This document shows, one piece after another, positions 7,148 to 15,040 of a DNA stretch of 35,257 bases. Where the stretch lies: NCBI GenBank assembly GCA_015060405.1, contig SUYN01000021.1, positions 1 through 35,257 on the forward strand. The letters are read 5' to 3'. How positions within the stretch are numbered: the first letter of the stretch is position 1; the number at the start of each line of letters is the position of its first letter. This DNA is from Bacteroidales bacterium (GTDB lineage Bacteria; Bacteroidota; Bacteroidia; Bacteroidales; UBA932). The position numbers and the translations under genes were made by a program. Under the pieces are notes generated by a model. It did no database searches and was not told the DNA's origin. It saw nothing but the letters and a program-made list of their open reading frames with translations.

Positions 7148-8272
7148 ATGAAACGATATGTCTCCCTCGATGTGCTTCGAGGAATCACTGTGGCCATGAT
7201 GATCGTCGTGAACAATCCGGGATCATGGTCGGCCATATATCCCATGCTCAGACATGCACAATGGAACGGATGTACGCCGTGTGACCTGGTGTTCCCCTTC
7301 TTCCTCTTCTGTGTGGGAGTCTCGATGGCCTTTGCTCTGGCCAGATATGATTCCCTGAACGCCGGTGCGCTGGGAAAGATATTCAGGAGGGGAGGCCTGC
7401 TCTATCTTGTGGGGCTCTTCCTTGCCGGCTTCCCTTTCTACAACACCGATCCGGATCCTTCGCTGACCTTCTGGCAGAACTGGCTCGTGTGGCTGAGGGA
7501 TGTGCGTCTTGTGGGAGTGCTCCCAAGGATCGCCCTGTGCTATGTCTCGGCATCCTGCCTGGCTCTCTGGCTGAGATCGACCCGGAAGCTGGCATGGACG
7601 ATAGGCATACTTTCAGCCCTCCATGTCGGCCTGCTTCTGCTCTTCGCCGGCCCCGAAGGTGCCTTCACCCTTGAAGGGAACTTCGCAAGGAAACTTGATC
7701 TGGCTGTCTTCGGAGAAGGCCACATATACCATGGCTATGGAATTCCGTTCGACCCAGAGGGACTTCTGGGCGTGCTCACGGGCACATGTACCGTACTTAT
7801 AGGTTACATCACAGGACAGGGCATACGCAAGTCCTCAAAAGAGGGTCAGACGGTGGAGGACTCTCCGGTCGGACTCTCAGCCCGCATATTCGTACAGTCG
7901 GCAGCCTTGCTTCTCGGCGGCCTGATCCTCAGCATCTGGATTCCGATAAACAAGCCTCTGTGGTCGGTGTCGTATGTGTTTTATTCGGCCGGATGGGCGT
8001 CTTTCGTGCTTGCCCTGATGATTTACCTCATAGACTATAAGGGATGGGAAAAGGTGTTCTTCCCTTTCAAGGCTCTGGGTATGAATGCCTTGGCTCTTTT
8101 CTTCCTTTCGGGCCTGCTCGTGATCATAAACTGGACCTACATCGGCTGGGACTATGGTGCCGTCTTCGGCGACACGGAACTGAAGTCCCTGCTCTTTGCC
8201 GTCATGTACATGCTTCTGCACCTGGCAATAGCCGTCGTCATGTATAAGAAGAAGATATTCATTAAGTTATAA
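7148..8272 (+). CDS. HGSNAT/NagX-type membrane acyltransferase (DUF5009-like)
   Basis: The family comprises polytopic membrane proteins related to human heparan-alpha-glucosaminide N-acetyltransferase, which moves acetyl groups across the membrane to sugars. The 374-residue protein starts with the hallmark SLDVLRGITVAMMIVVNNPG (6-25), followed by HAQWNGCTPCDLVFPFFLF (36-54), whose His and Asp are conserved in the family. About ten hydrophobic segments follow, ending in a short basic tail. The acceptor in this bacterium is unknown; an amino sugar of the envelope or a host glycan fragment are plausible. The next gene follows after 11 nt, so both are probably co-transcribed. Confidence 0.88.
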   Translation: MKRYVSLDVLRGITVAMMIVVNNPGSWSAIYPMLRHAQWNGCTPCDLVFPFFLFCVGVSMAFALARYDSLNAGALGKIFRRGGLLYLVGLFLAGFPFYNTDPDPSLTFWQNWLVWLRDVRLVGVLPRIALCYVSASCLALWLRSTRKLAWTIGILSALHVGLLLLFAGPEGAFTLEGNFARKLDLAVFGEGHIYHGYGIPFDPEGLLGVLTGTCTVLIGYITGQGIRKSSKEGQTVEDSPVGLSARIFVQSAALLLGGLILSIWIPINKPLWSVSYVFYSAGWASFVLALMIYLIDYKGWEKVFFPFKALGMNALALFFLSGLLVIINWTYIGWDYGAVFGDTELKSLLFAVMYMLLHLAIAVVMYKKKIFIKL

Positions 8273-8283
8273 GACGGACCGGC

Positions 8284-8778
8284 ATGAAGTACATAGGCCT
8301 GATATCAGACACCCACGGAGTCTTCAGCGATGAGTTCAGGGAGTTCTTCTCTCCTGTGGACGAGATCTGGCATGCGGGGGACTTCGGAGGCGGGCTTGAA
8401 CTTGCCGCCCAGATCGCTGCCTTCAAGCCGCTTGTCGGCGTGGCGGGCAACTGCGACAATTACGACCTCCGCTTCACCCATCCGCTCCACCGCTTCTTTG
8501 AATGTGAGGGCATGAAGGTGCTCATGACCCATATCGGGGGCTATCCGGGAAGATACGACGTACGTGCCAGGAAACTGATTGACGAGCTTCGTCCTGACAT
8601 TTTCATATGCGGACATTCGCATATCCTCAAGGTGATGCGGGACACAAGGCGCGACATGATGGTGATAAACCCCGGGGCGGCCGGCATTCAGGGCTTCCAT
8701 GTCGTGCGCACGGCCCTGCGCTTCCGCATGGATCAGGGCCGCATCTTCGACATGGAGGTCTTCGAACTAGACAGATGA
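8284..8778 (+). CDS. YfcE/MJ0936-type metallophosphoesterase
   Basis: This is a calcineurin-like phosphoesterase of the small YfcE type (164 residues, the usual size), cytoplasmic and dinuclear-metal dependent. All ligand motifs are present in order: SDTHG (8-12), HAGDF, GNCDN, MTHIG and GHSHI, with the closing NPGAAG characteristic of YfcE relatives. Known relatives hydrolyse simple phosphodiesters, but the natural substrate is generally unclear. It follows the acyltransferase gene by 11 nt. Confidence 0.92.
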   Translation: MKYIGLISDTHGVFSDEFREFFSPVDEIWHAGDFGGGLELAAQIAAFKPLVGVAGNCDNYDLRFTHPLHRFFECEGMKVLMTHIGGYPGRYDVRARKLIDELRPDIFICGHSHILKVMRDTRRDMMVINPGAAGIQGFHVVRTALRFRMDQGRIFDMEVFELDR

Positions 8779-8822
8779 TGAAGATTTTAGGCTGACTATG
8801 ACGGATATTCGATGATTTTCAT

Positions 8823-8830
8823 TATTTTTG
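8823..8830 (+). promoter_or_regulatory. -7 box of the Cys-rich lipoprotein gene
   Basis: TATTTTTG matches TAnnTTTG and ends 28 nt before the ATG at 8859. With the terminators downstream it defines a monocistronic transcript of about 325 nt. Confidence 0.65.
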
Positions 8831-8858
8831 CTGAATAAGAACTAAAAAACAATAGATT

Positions 8859-9104
8859 ATGAAGAAGGTATTTATGGCATTGGCAGTTGCTGCCGCTATG
8901 TTCGCAGCTTCATCATGCTGCTGCAGCAACAACAAGGCTGCCGAGGAAGCAGCTTGCACAAAGGATTGTACAACATGCACCAAGGACTGCGCAGACAAGG
9001 AGGAATGCTGCGGTGAGGCGCATGAAGGATGTGAGAAATCAGAGGCTTGTTCAGACTGCAAGGGTTGCGACAGCACAGCTGTAGACTGCTGCAAGGGAGA
9101 GTAA
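8859..9104 (+). CDS. Small cysteine-rich lipoprotein
   Basis: This 81-residue protein starts with a clear signal peptide (MKKVFMALAVAAAMFAASS) and lipobox leading to Cys20, so it should be lipid-anchored. The mature part has 15 Cys in 62 residues, spaced as CCC, CTKDCTTCTKDC, EECC, EACSDCKGC and DCC, mixed with many Asp, Glu and Lys. This composition suggests metal binding (metallothionein-like) or a heavily disulphide-bonded peptide. I do not recognise a family. It has its own promoter and terminator. The motif CTKDC occurs twice, suggesting internal duplication. Confidence 0.85.
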   Translation: MKKVFMALAVAAAMFAASSCCCSNNKAAEEAACTKDCTTCTKDCADKEECCGEAHEGCEKSEACSDCKGCDSTAVDCCKGE

Positions 9105-9105
9105 T

Positions 9106-9119
9106 CCGACATAAGTCGG
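9106..9119 (+). other. Small hairpin after the Cys-rich lipoprotein gene
   Basis: CCGAC (9106-9110) and GTCGG (9115-9119) pair around ATAA immediately after the stop codon. It is followed 10 nt later by the stronger terminator, so it is probably a 3'-end stabilising stem. Confidence 0.45.
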
Positions 9120-9129
9120 GACATTGACG

Positions 9130-9162
9130 GATATTGTCCTTTATCGGGCAATATCTTTTTTT
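9130..9162 (+). terminator. Rho-independent terminator
   Basis: GATATTG (9130-9136) pairs with CAATATC (9149-9155), directly followed by seven T (9156-9162). It ends the Cys-rich lipoprotein transcript and lies just before the radA promoter. Confidence 0.75.
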
Positions 9163-9178
9163 GTGTCAACGGGTTTTG

Positions 9179-9186
9179 TATCTTTG
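9179..9186 (+). promoter_or_regulatory. -7 box of radA
   Basis: TATCTTTG matches TAnnTTTG, 20 nt before the radA ATG at 9207. The short leader implies a start near 9193. Confidence 0.65.
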
Positions 9187-9206
9187 CCCAAGATAAGAAT
9201 GATGCT

Positions 9207-10589
9207 ATGGCTAATGTGAAGACAAAGACCGTGTGGTTCTGCAGGTCCTGCGGTAACGAGAGTCCTAAATGGATGGGAAGGTGTCCTGCATGTGGGGAAT
9301 GGAACACTATGGTGGAAGAGACCGTGGCGACGGGTCGGAAGCCGGCGGCAGCCGAGAGAGTGCCCGGAGCCGGCCGTAAGCCTATGCCGCTATCCGAGAT
9401 AGACTCATCGGTGGAGAACCGCATATCCCTGAACAACGATGAGGTCGACCGTATATTGGGAGGCGGTCTTGTCGAAGGTTCATTGGTGCTTATCGGTGGA
9501 GAGCCAGGCATAGGAAAGTCCACCTTGTCTCTGCAGATCCCTCTGCATTGTCCTCAGCTGAAGACTCTGTATGTGACCGGAGAAGAAAGCGCAAGACAGG
9601 TGAAGCTCCGTGCGAAGCGGATAGGGGGAGATGATGCCAGCTGTCTGATCTACAGTGAGACCCTTATGGAGAATATCATTGCGGAAGCGAGGGAAATGAT
9701 GCCGGACCTTATGGTCGTGGATTCGGTCCAGACCATGTTTTCACAGAATGTGGACTCTTCTCCCGGTTCTGTCACACAGATCAAGGAGACTGCAGCCATG
9801 CTTCTGCGTTTTGCAAAGGAGACAGGTCTGCCGGTGATATTGATAGGTCATATTACAAAGGAAGGAAGCATCGCCGGTCCGAAGATACTTGAACATATAG
9901 TCGATGTCGTGCTCCAGTTCGAAGGCGACAGCAGAGGCGCCTACCGCCTGCTCAGAAGCATCAAGAACCGTTTCGGATCCACATCGGAACTGGCAGTCTT
10001 CGAGATGACAGGCAAGGGACTTCGCGAGGTCAGCAATCCCTCTGAAATGCTCATACCTATGCACGAGGACGGCCTGAGCGGAGTGGCTGTCAGTGCCATG
10101 CTGGACGGCACAAGACCTTTCCTCATAGAAGTCCAGTCCCTTGTCAGCACAGCTGCCTATGGTACGCCTCAGCGAAGCGCGACAGGCTTCGATGCCCGCC
10201 GTCTGAACATGCTTCTGGCAGTGCTGGAGAAGAGGGCCGGATTCAAGCTCAGTGTCAAGGATGTCTTCCTGAACATGGCAGGAGGTCTGAAGGTGAACGA
10301 TCCTGCATGCGATCTTGCTGTAGTGTCTGCTGTCCTGTCATCCAATTTCGATTTCGCCATCCCTTCCGATGTGTGCTTTGCAGGAGAGGTCGGCCTGAGC
10401 GGAGAGATAAGGCCTGTAGCACAGACCGACAGGAGGATAATCGAGGCGGCACGTCTGGGATTCAAGAGGATATTCGTATCCAGCTTCACAGCTCTTGACG
10501 GGCTGGAGGAACAGGGCGTGAAAGGAATAGAGGTTGTGAAGGTGGCCGATGTTCCGGCCCTATGCCGCAGTCTCTTCAAAGGCAACTAG
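9207..10589 (+). CDS. radA: DNA repair protein RadA
   Basis: RadA (Sms) is a RecA-like helicase that helps extend and process recombination intermediates. The 460-residue product has the N-terminal C4 zinc finger (Cys12, 15, 26, 29) and Walker A GGEPGIGKST at 97-106. The RadA-specific KNRFG motif is at 253-257, and the C-terminal Lon-like domain runs from about 290 to the end. All family landmarks are present at the usual length. The stop codon shares the palindrome CTAG with the stop of the convergent carboxypeptidase gene. Confidence 0.97.
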   Translation: MANVKTKTVWFCRSCGNESPKWMGRCPACGEWNTMVEETVATGRKPAAAERVPGAGRKPMPLSEIDSSVENRISLNNDEVDRILGGGLVEGSLVLIGGEPGIGKSTLSLQIPLHCPQLKTLYVTGEESARQVKLRAKRIGGDDASCLIYSETLMENIIAEAREMMPDLMVVDSVQTMFSQNVDSSPGSVTQIKETAAMLLRFAKETGLPVILIGHITKEGSIAGPKILEHIVDVVLQFEGDSRGAYRLLRSIKNRFGSTSELAVFEMTGKGLREVSNPSEMLIPMHEDGLSGVAVSAMLDGTRPFLIEVQSLVSTAAYGTPQRSATGFDARRLNMLLAVLEKRAGFKLSVKDVFLNMAGGLKVNDPACDLAVVSAVLSSNFDFAIPSDVCFAGEVGLSGEIRPVAQTDRRIIEAARLGFKRIFVSSFTALDGLEEQGVKGIEVVKVADVPALCRSLFKGN

Positions 10590-12079
10590 TTGGTCTCGGC
10601 CAGTGTGGCCATGATCTTGTCAAGCAGCGGGCGCACCTTCCAGGTCGGTGAGGTGCAGTTGTTCACCATTATGGAAAATATGATCGTGTCCTCCTTGATT
10701 CCCGATGAGGGGAGGATGTATCCGCTGTAGCATCTCACTCCGTTCATGGATCCGCTCTTGGCCTTAATTCTTGACTTTACGGATGCCGGAGAGGACTTCA
10801 TATTGTACTCGAGGGTGCCTTTCGAGCCCGGTGAAGGAAGTGAGGACAGGAAATCCTCGTACGAAGGCGACGACATCATCCCCGAGAGGAATCTGCAGAA
10901 GAAATCCGAGGACATGTAGTTCTGGCGTGACAGTCCGCTTCCGTCGGCAATCCCGGCACCACGCGCCGTGCTGACGCCCAGGCTTCGGATTATCTGGTCC
11001 AGGGCGAAATATGATGAATCATAGCATGCGCTTTGAGTCATGCTCTTGCCCAAGGTACGGAACAATGTCTCTGCGTAGAGATTGTTGCTGGCGTGGTTGG
11101 TTTCGAATACTATCCTTTTCAATGACGGTGATGCTGTCGAATCCAGCACATGAATCTCACCCATGTCTTCCACATCCCTGCCCAATCTGAAGTCTGCCGC
11201 ACCGCCTTCGCAGACGATGCCGTTCCTGCGGAGATGTTCTGAAAAATAATGTGCGCAGGTGTATTCCGGATATTTGTTGCTGCAGTCGACCCTTTTTCTG
11301 CCTCTGTCCACACCGAAGGTGCCCCTGATCTCCGCCACCGGTGCCAGTTCGCTGGTGTACATGTAGAGCTGGTCTCCTGTGCCGGCTGCTCCGGTGCTGC
11401 AGTTGTGCCTGACCTCCAGCCAAGGGCATACAGGATAATAAGGGTCTATGTTAACGGCGTCGCCGGCCTTTTCGCCTCCGGCCACGGAGAATGACAGCAT
11501 GTTCTCATAGAACATCAGTCCGGTGGCTCCGGAACCGTAGTAGGTGCCGATGTCGCTCCATTGCCATGTCGGATGCTCCATCATCCCGTCAAAATGCCTT
11601 CCGTCGCCGATTATCCGTCCTCTGATATGCTTTACTCCGGCATTGCGGACTATCATTTCCCATTGCCGGAAAGTCTCTTCCGCAGGTGTGGCTATGGAAT
11701 CCTTGGAGCATGTCGTAGGGTCTCCTCCGCCGATTATGTAGAGGTCTCCTTCCAGCACTCCGTCCCTGATGTCTCCGGTGTAACCTATCTTTGTGAAGAA
11801 CCGATGGCCGCCTCCTAACCTGTGCAGAGCACTTCCCGTGCTTATGAGCTTCATGTTGGATGCAGGCACAAGCATGTTGTCAGAATCTATATCGACCAGG
11901 GTCTTTCCGTCTGCTCTCCTTGCGCATATGCTGACCACAGCCTGATTCAACGCAGGATCCTCCGCGAGTGCGGCGACCTTCGACTGCAAGGCGGATATGG
12001 TTGAGTCTGCAGTACTCTGTGCCAGGGCGGGAAGGCAGGCGCAGCACAACAGGAATATATGTGTGATAATCTTTTTCAT
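10586..12079 (-). CDS. dacB: D-alanyl-D-alanine carboxypeptidase/endopeptidase (PBP4, peptidase S13)
   Basis: PBP4-type enzymes trim and open peptidoglycan cross-links in the periplasm. The 497-residue protein has a signal peptide ending near LALA-Q (about residue 20). It carries the three penicillin-binding motifs: SNMK at 74-77 (catalytic Ser74), the SRQN form of the SxN motif around residue 380, and KSG near 441. The large insertion domain between the first two motifs, typical of S13, is present. A TAATTTTG promoter box lies 24 nt upstream. It converges on radA with overlapping stop codons and no room for a terminator. Confidence 0.94.
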   Translation of the reverse strand: MKKIITHIFLLCCACLPALAQSTADSTISALQSKVAALAEDPALNQAVVSICARRADGKTLVDIDSDNMLVPASNMKLISTGSALHRLGGGHRFFTKIGYTGDIRDGVLEGDLYIIGGGDPTTCSKDSIATPAEETFRQWEMIVRNAGVKHIRGRIIGDGRHFDGMMEHPTWQWSDIGTYYGSGATGLMFYENMLSFSVAGGEKAGDAVNIDPYYPVCPWLEVRHNCSTGAAGTGDQLYMYTSELAPVAEIRGTFGVDRGRKRVDCSNKYPEYTCAHYFSEHLRRNGIVCEGGAADFRLGRDVEDMGEIHVLDSTASPSLKRIVFETNHASNNLYAETLFRTLGKSMTQSACYDSSYFALDQIIRSLGVSTARGAGIADGSGLSRQNYMSSDFFCRFLSGMMSSPSYEDFLSSLPSPGSKGTLEYNMKSSPASVKSRIKAKSGSMNGVRCYSGYILPSSGIKEDTIIFSIMVNNCTSPTWKVRPLLDKIMATLAETN

Positions 12080-12103
12080 ACGTTTTTTATCGAGGTTGAC
12101 AGA

Positions 12104-12111
12104 ACAAAATT
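12104..12111 (-). promoter_or_regulatory. -7 box of the PBP4 gene
   Basis: The minus strand reads TAATTTTG (TAnnTTTG), 24 nt upstream of the ATG at 12079. It is divergent from the galE box at 12125-12132, so the two promoters overlap. Confidence 0.65.
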
Positions 12112-12124
12112 AGCATAAAAACCA

Positions 12125-12132
12125 TAACTTTG
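12125..12132 (+). promoter_or_regulatory. -7 box of galE
   Basis: TAACTTTG matches TAnnTTTG. The predicted start near 12139 lies downstream of the in-frame ATG at 12134 and upstream of the ATG at 12152. This supports 12152 as the start codon. Confidence 0.65.
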
Positions 12133-12151
12133 TATGATAAAGGATATAATT

Positions 12152-13207
12152 ATGGCTGAAAGAGTACTTGTTTCCGGCGGTGCCGGATATATCGGAAGCC
12201 ACGTGACAGTGGAACTGATCAATTCGGGATATGAGGTTGTCGTGGCTGACAATATGTCGAATTGCGACATGACATGCTTTGAAGGGGTGAGGAAGATCAC
12301 AGGAAAGGACGACATCCCGTTCTATCAGATAGATTGCTGTGACTATGCTTCCGTGGCTGCCCTCTTTGATGAGCAGCATATAGATGCGGTGATCCATTTT
12401 GCGGCATACAAGGCAGTGGGTGAGTCGGTTGCGAAGCCGATAATGTACTATCGCAACAACCTTGTGTCCTTCCTCAACATATTGGAGGCCGCAAAGAACC
12501 ATGGCGGATGCAATGTTCTCTTCTCGTCTTCGGCAACAGTCTACGGCGAAGCGGAAAGCCTCCCTGTGACCGAGCAGACTCCTCGTCTTCCGGCGACTTC
12601 CCCTTACGGAAACACCAAGCAGATGTGCGAAGACATCCTTCGCGATGTGGTTCATGCGACTTCCGGTCTTTCAGGAGCGGAGTCCGGCGAAGGAGCTGTG
12701 AAGGGAATAGCCCTCCGCTACTTCAATCCTATCGGTGCCCATCCGTCTGCGCTGATAGGTGAGCTTCCTCGCGGAGTTCCGAACAATCTGGTTCCTTTCA
12801 TCACCCAGACAGCTGTGGGCAAGCGTGAGTGCCTGAGCATATTCGGAAACGACTATCCGACAGAAGACGGCACATGCCTTCGCGACTACATCGACATCGT
12901 GGATTTGGCGAAAGCCCATGTCGCTGCGGTGTCAAGAATGCTTGACGGAAGGATGAAGGAGGAATATGAGGTGTTCAATGTAGGCACAGGCCGTCCGGTT
13001 TCAGTATATGAACTTGTGACCGTGTTCGAGAAGGTGAATGACCTCAAGCTCAACTATAAGTTCGCGCCTCGCCGCCCAGGTGACGTGGTGGCTATCTGGG
13101 CTGACACGAAGCTTGCGAACGAGGAGCTGGGCTGGAAGGCTGAGCGCTCCCTTGAGGAGACTCTCGCCTCTGCATGGGCCTGGGAGAAACATCTTGCCGG
13201 AAAATAG
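12152..13207 (+). CDS. galE: UDP-glucose 4-epimerase
   Basis: GalE interconverts UDP-glucose and UDP-galactose (often also the N-acetyl forms), supplying galactose for envelope glycans. It is an SDR enzyme: the NAD-binding GGAGYIG lies right after the start, and the catalytic SSATVYG Ser and SPYGNTK Tyr/Lys motifs follow. The length of 351 residues is slightly above the usual 330-340, mainly from an extra Gly/Glu-rich loop after HATSGLSG. The start at 12152 was chosen over 12134 because of the promoter position and because family members begin MAERVLVTGG-like. It is monocistronic, ending at a strong hairpin. Confidence 0.96.
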   Translation: MAERVLVSGGAGYIGSHVTVELINSGYEVVVADNMSNCDMTCFEGVRKITGKDDIPFYQIDCCDYASVAALFDEQHIDAVIHFAAYKAVGESVAKPIMYYRNNLVSFLNILEAAKNHGGCNVLFSSSATVYGEAESLPVTEQTPRLPATSPYGNTKQMCEDILRDVVHATSGLSGAESGEGAVKGIALRYFNPIGAHPSALIGELPRGVPNNLVPFITQTAVGKRECLSIFGNDYPTEDGTCLRDYIDIVDLAKAHVAAVSRMLDGRMKEEYEVFNVGTGRPVSVYELVTVFEKVNDLKLNYKFAPRRPGDVVAIWADTKLANEELGWKAERSLEETLASAWAWEKHLAGK

Positions 13208-13225
13208 AGGGCAGGGAATATAAAT

Positions 13226-13270
13226 ACGACACCCGTCTTTTCAACATCGGTTGAGGAAGACGGGTGTCGT
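13226..13270. terminator. Strong, probably bidirectional terminator
   Basis: ACGACACCCGTCTT (13226-13239) and AAGACGGGTGTCGT (13257-13270) form a perfect 14-bp stem. CAAC/GTTG can pair again in the loop. TTTATTT follows on the plus strand. It sits between the convergent galE and the small gene at 13305-13580 and probably serves both. Confidence 0.8.
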
Positions 13271-13304
13271 TTATTTACTGTCAGGCCTTTCCGGCCAAGG
13301 GATG

Positions 13305-13580
13305 TTACTCCTGCTTTGACACTACTGCACTGAGTTTCTCGCAGAGCTCGTCGAGCTTCTCGAACATCTCCTTTGTGAGACCGTTGTAGAAAGCTCTCTT
13401 GTTGCCTTCAGGATGATTTGCTCTTGCCTTGAGGTCGTTGTAGAGGTCTACAGCCTCGTCGATTATCTGTGCGATCTCGTCAGCGTCCTTGTGTGGGTTG
13501 AGCGCAACGAAAAGTGCGCAGTCATCAATGAATTCAGCTACGAAATACTCGATGTCTTTCTTGAAAACTCTAAGGTTCAT
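13305..13580 (-). CDS. Small conserved helical protein, function unknown
   Basis: A 91-residue, acidic, probably all-helical cytoplasmic protein with no signal or membrane segment. It begins MNLRVFKKDIEYFVAEFIDD and ends in a helix rich in Leu, Glu and Lys. I recall similar short proteins with an LR-x-x-KKDIEY start across Bacteroidota, but no function. It has its own TACCTTTG promoter 38 nt upstream and the shared terminator downstream, so it is a genuine single-gene unit. Confidence 0.8.
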   Translation of the reverse strand: MNLRVFKKDIEYFVAEFIDDCALFVALNPHKDADEIAQIIDEAVDLYNDLKARANHPEGNKRAFYNGLTKEMFEKLDELCEKLSAVVSKQE

Positions 13581-13618
13581 AATAATTCGAATTAATTAAG
13601 GTTTGTGTTATAACCCCG

Positions 13619-13626
13619 CAAAGGTA
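13619..13626 (-). promoter_or_regulatory. -7 box of the small helical-protein gene
   Basis: The minus strand reads TACCTTTG (TAnnTTTG), 38 nt upstream of the ATG at 13580. Confidence 0.65.
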
Positions 13627-13667
13627 ATAAATTTTATTTATAAACTGCCCTAATTCATTATTTTCTG

Positions 13668-14711
13668 CTACAGCCTTGTCGCGGCCACCAGCCTATGGGA
13701 ATTCTCGTAGTAGTCCGCATCACCTGGAATGAGAGAGTTGATGCGCACCCGGTGAGACGAATGGATCATCCTGTTGCCGCCCAGGTATATTCCGACATGG
13801 GTGATCCTCATCGGCCTGTCATCTGTCGCAGGAGTCCCGAAGTACACAAGGTCTCCACGCTGAAGATTCTTCACAGCCTCCAGCGCCGCCTCCCGGTCAT
13901 ATTCCATCTTCCTCACCTCCTCACTGTCATGCCTCACTCCCTCATTGTCATTTCGGGCTTGTCGAGGAATCTCCACCCTCTCCCCGCAGAAAACCTGCTG
14001 CGAAGCATTCCTCGGCAGGAGTATCCCGTTCAAGATATGGCATATGCGCACAAGCCCGCTGCAGTCCGTCCCCTTCGCCGACATCCCGCCCCAGAGATAA
14101 GGCACGCCGAGAAGCTTCTCAGCCTCTGCGATGATCTTCTCGGTCTGCTCCGATGATATGCTCTCCGCCGAACCCTCTCCCATGGCTATCGAGGTGAAAC
14201 CCTCATGCCTCCTCAGCTCCTTCGAAGGGACATAGCCAGTCTTTCCTGAAGGCAGCATGACCTGTGTCCACCTGCCCTTGAGAGCTCGGTCTGCGCTCTT
14301 TCTTGACAGACGTGCCTGCGGCCCGGGCCTGAGCACGTCGCCGCCGACAAGGTCGCATACCGTCGCCGACCTGAACGACGGTTCCACATATATATGACCG
14401 TATAATCCCGTATACATGAGCTTCGGCGCTTCCTCATATGCCTTCAGCCCTTCTGCACTCATCTCGACGAGTCCCTGGTCGGTGCACCATGCGCGGTAGG
14501 GCTGAGGTGTCACCACTTCCTTCCAGTAGCTCTGCTCTCCGACGATCTCCACCACAGTACCCATCAGCTCCTGTGTCTCCAGCGGAGATTCATAATCCGG
14601 CTGGAGTCTGAGATAGGCCGTTGAAAATTCCACTACCGCCATCCTCTTTTCCTGTGCGGAAGCGGCTGCTGCAATCATCAGCATCAATAATAAGCTTAAA
14701 CTCCTTTTCAT
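13668..14711 (-). CDS. Secreted SH3-NlpC/P60 peptidoglycan hydrolase
   Basis: NlpC/P60 (C40) enzymes cut D-Glu-diaminopimelate bonds in cell-wall peptides. The 347-residue protein has a signal peptide (MKRSLSLLLMLMIAAAASAQ) and two SH3-like regions (about 22-85 and 95-170). The catalytic domain has TDCSG (Cys217), ITHVGIYLGG (His305) and a downstream His317. The frame extends to an ATG at 14735, but the -7 box at 14738-14745 leaves only the start at 14711. Between GERVE and LQRGDLVYFG, where relatives have a short loop, this protein carries about 35 extra residues. They begin IPRQARNDN, which is a translated genomic repeat (see 13911-13970). Confidence 0.92.
   Translation of the reverse strand: MKRSLSLLLMLMIAAAASAQEKRMAVVEFSTAYLRLQPDYESPLETQELMGTVVEIVGEQSYWKEVVTPQPYRAWCTDQGLVEMSAEGLKAYEEAPKLMYTGLYGHIYVEPSFRSATVCDLVGGDVLRPGPQARLSRKSADRALKGRWTQVMLPSGKTGYVPSKELRRHEGFTSIAMGEGSAESISSEQTEKIIAEAEKLLGVPYLWGGMSAKGTDCSGLVRICHILNGILLPRNASQQVFCGERVEIPRQARNDNEGVRHDSEEVRKMEYDREAALEAVKNLQRGDLVYFGTPATDDRPMRITHVGIYLGGNRMIHSSHRVRINSLIPGDADYYENSHRLVAATRL
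13911..13970. repeat. Dispersed repeat inserted in frame in the NlpC/P60 gene
   Basis: The plus strand holds TCATTGTCATTTCGGGCTTG followed by TCGAGGAATCTC. This is the wording of a short interspersed repeat seen in many bacterial genomes, with CACTGTCATGCCTCACTCC just before as a partial second copy. On the gene strand it is read as IPRQARNDN plus GVRHDSEEVR. It falls in a loop of the catalytic domain and keeps the reading frame. The match rests on recall, not on a search. Confidence 0.55.
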
Positions 14712-14737
14712 GATGTCAATATTCGGTTTCGTCACGG

Positions 14738-14745
14738 CAAAAATA
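14738..14745 (-). promoter_or_regulatory. -7 box of the NlpC/P60 gene
   Basis: The minus strand reads TATTTTTG (TAnnTTTG). The start near 14731 excludes the ATG at 14735 and supports that at 14711. Confidence 0.6.
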
Positions 14746-14767
14746 TGAATAATGTTCCGTTTTCTGC

Positions 14768-14775
14768 TATCTTTG
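14768..14775 (+). promoter_or_regulatory. -7 box before the truncated nitroreductase
   Basis: TATCTTTG matches TAnnTTTG, 18 nt before the ATG at 14794. It may now drive the downstream radical SAM gene. Confidence 0.6.
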
Positions 14776-14793
14776 CGCAGGAAAACGATTGAT

Positions 14794-15033
14794 ATGGATT
14801 TCGAAAGACTTATACTGACCCGTCAGAGCGACAGGAAATATGCGTCCGATCCGGTGGACCGCGAAGATATTCTCAAGTGCCTTGAGGCGGCAAGGATGTC
14901 ACCTTCAGCATGCAATTCCCAGCCGTGGAAGTTCATAGTTGTAGACGACAAGGCCAAGCTGGCTGAGATGGCGGATGCCGCTGGAGAAAATGTCATCATG
15001 GAATTCATATTGACCTTGTCAGAACTGACCTGA
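14794..15033 (+). pseudogene. Truncated nitroreductase family protein
   Basis: Nitroreductases are FMN oxidoreductases of about 170-200 residues. This 79-residue frame has only the N-terminal part: LILTRQSDRKYASDPVD, then AARMSPSACNSQPWKFIVVDD, the FMN-binding start of the family. Similarity fades after GENVIMEF and the frame ends at LSELT. The missing half is not found in other frames, because the radical SAM gene starts 8 nt later. A deletion joining the two genes is likely. The intact promoter suggests a recent loss, but no activity is expected. The ATG at 14794 is preferred to the upstream 14752. Confidence 0.75.
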
Positions 15034-15040
15034 ACCCTTT

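Noticed and set aside
13921..13980. CRISPR-like or tandem repeat in the NlpC/P60 gene
   Set aside because: Only one full and one partial unit without spacers; it fits a dispersed repeat. No CRISPR array or cas gene exists in the window.
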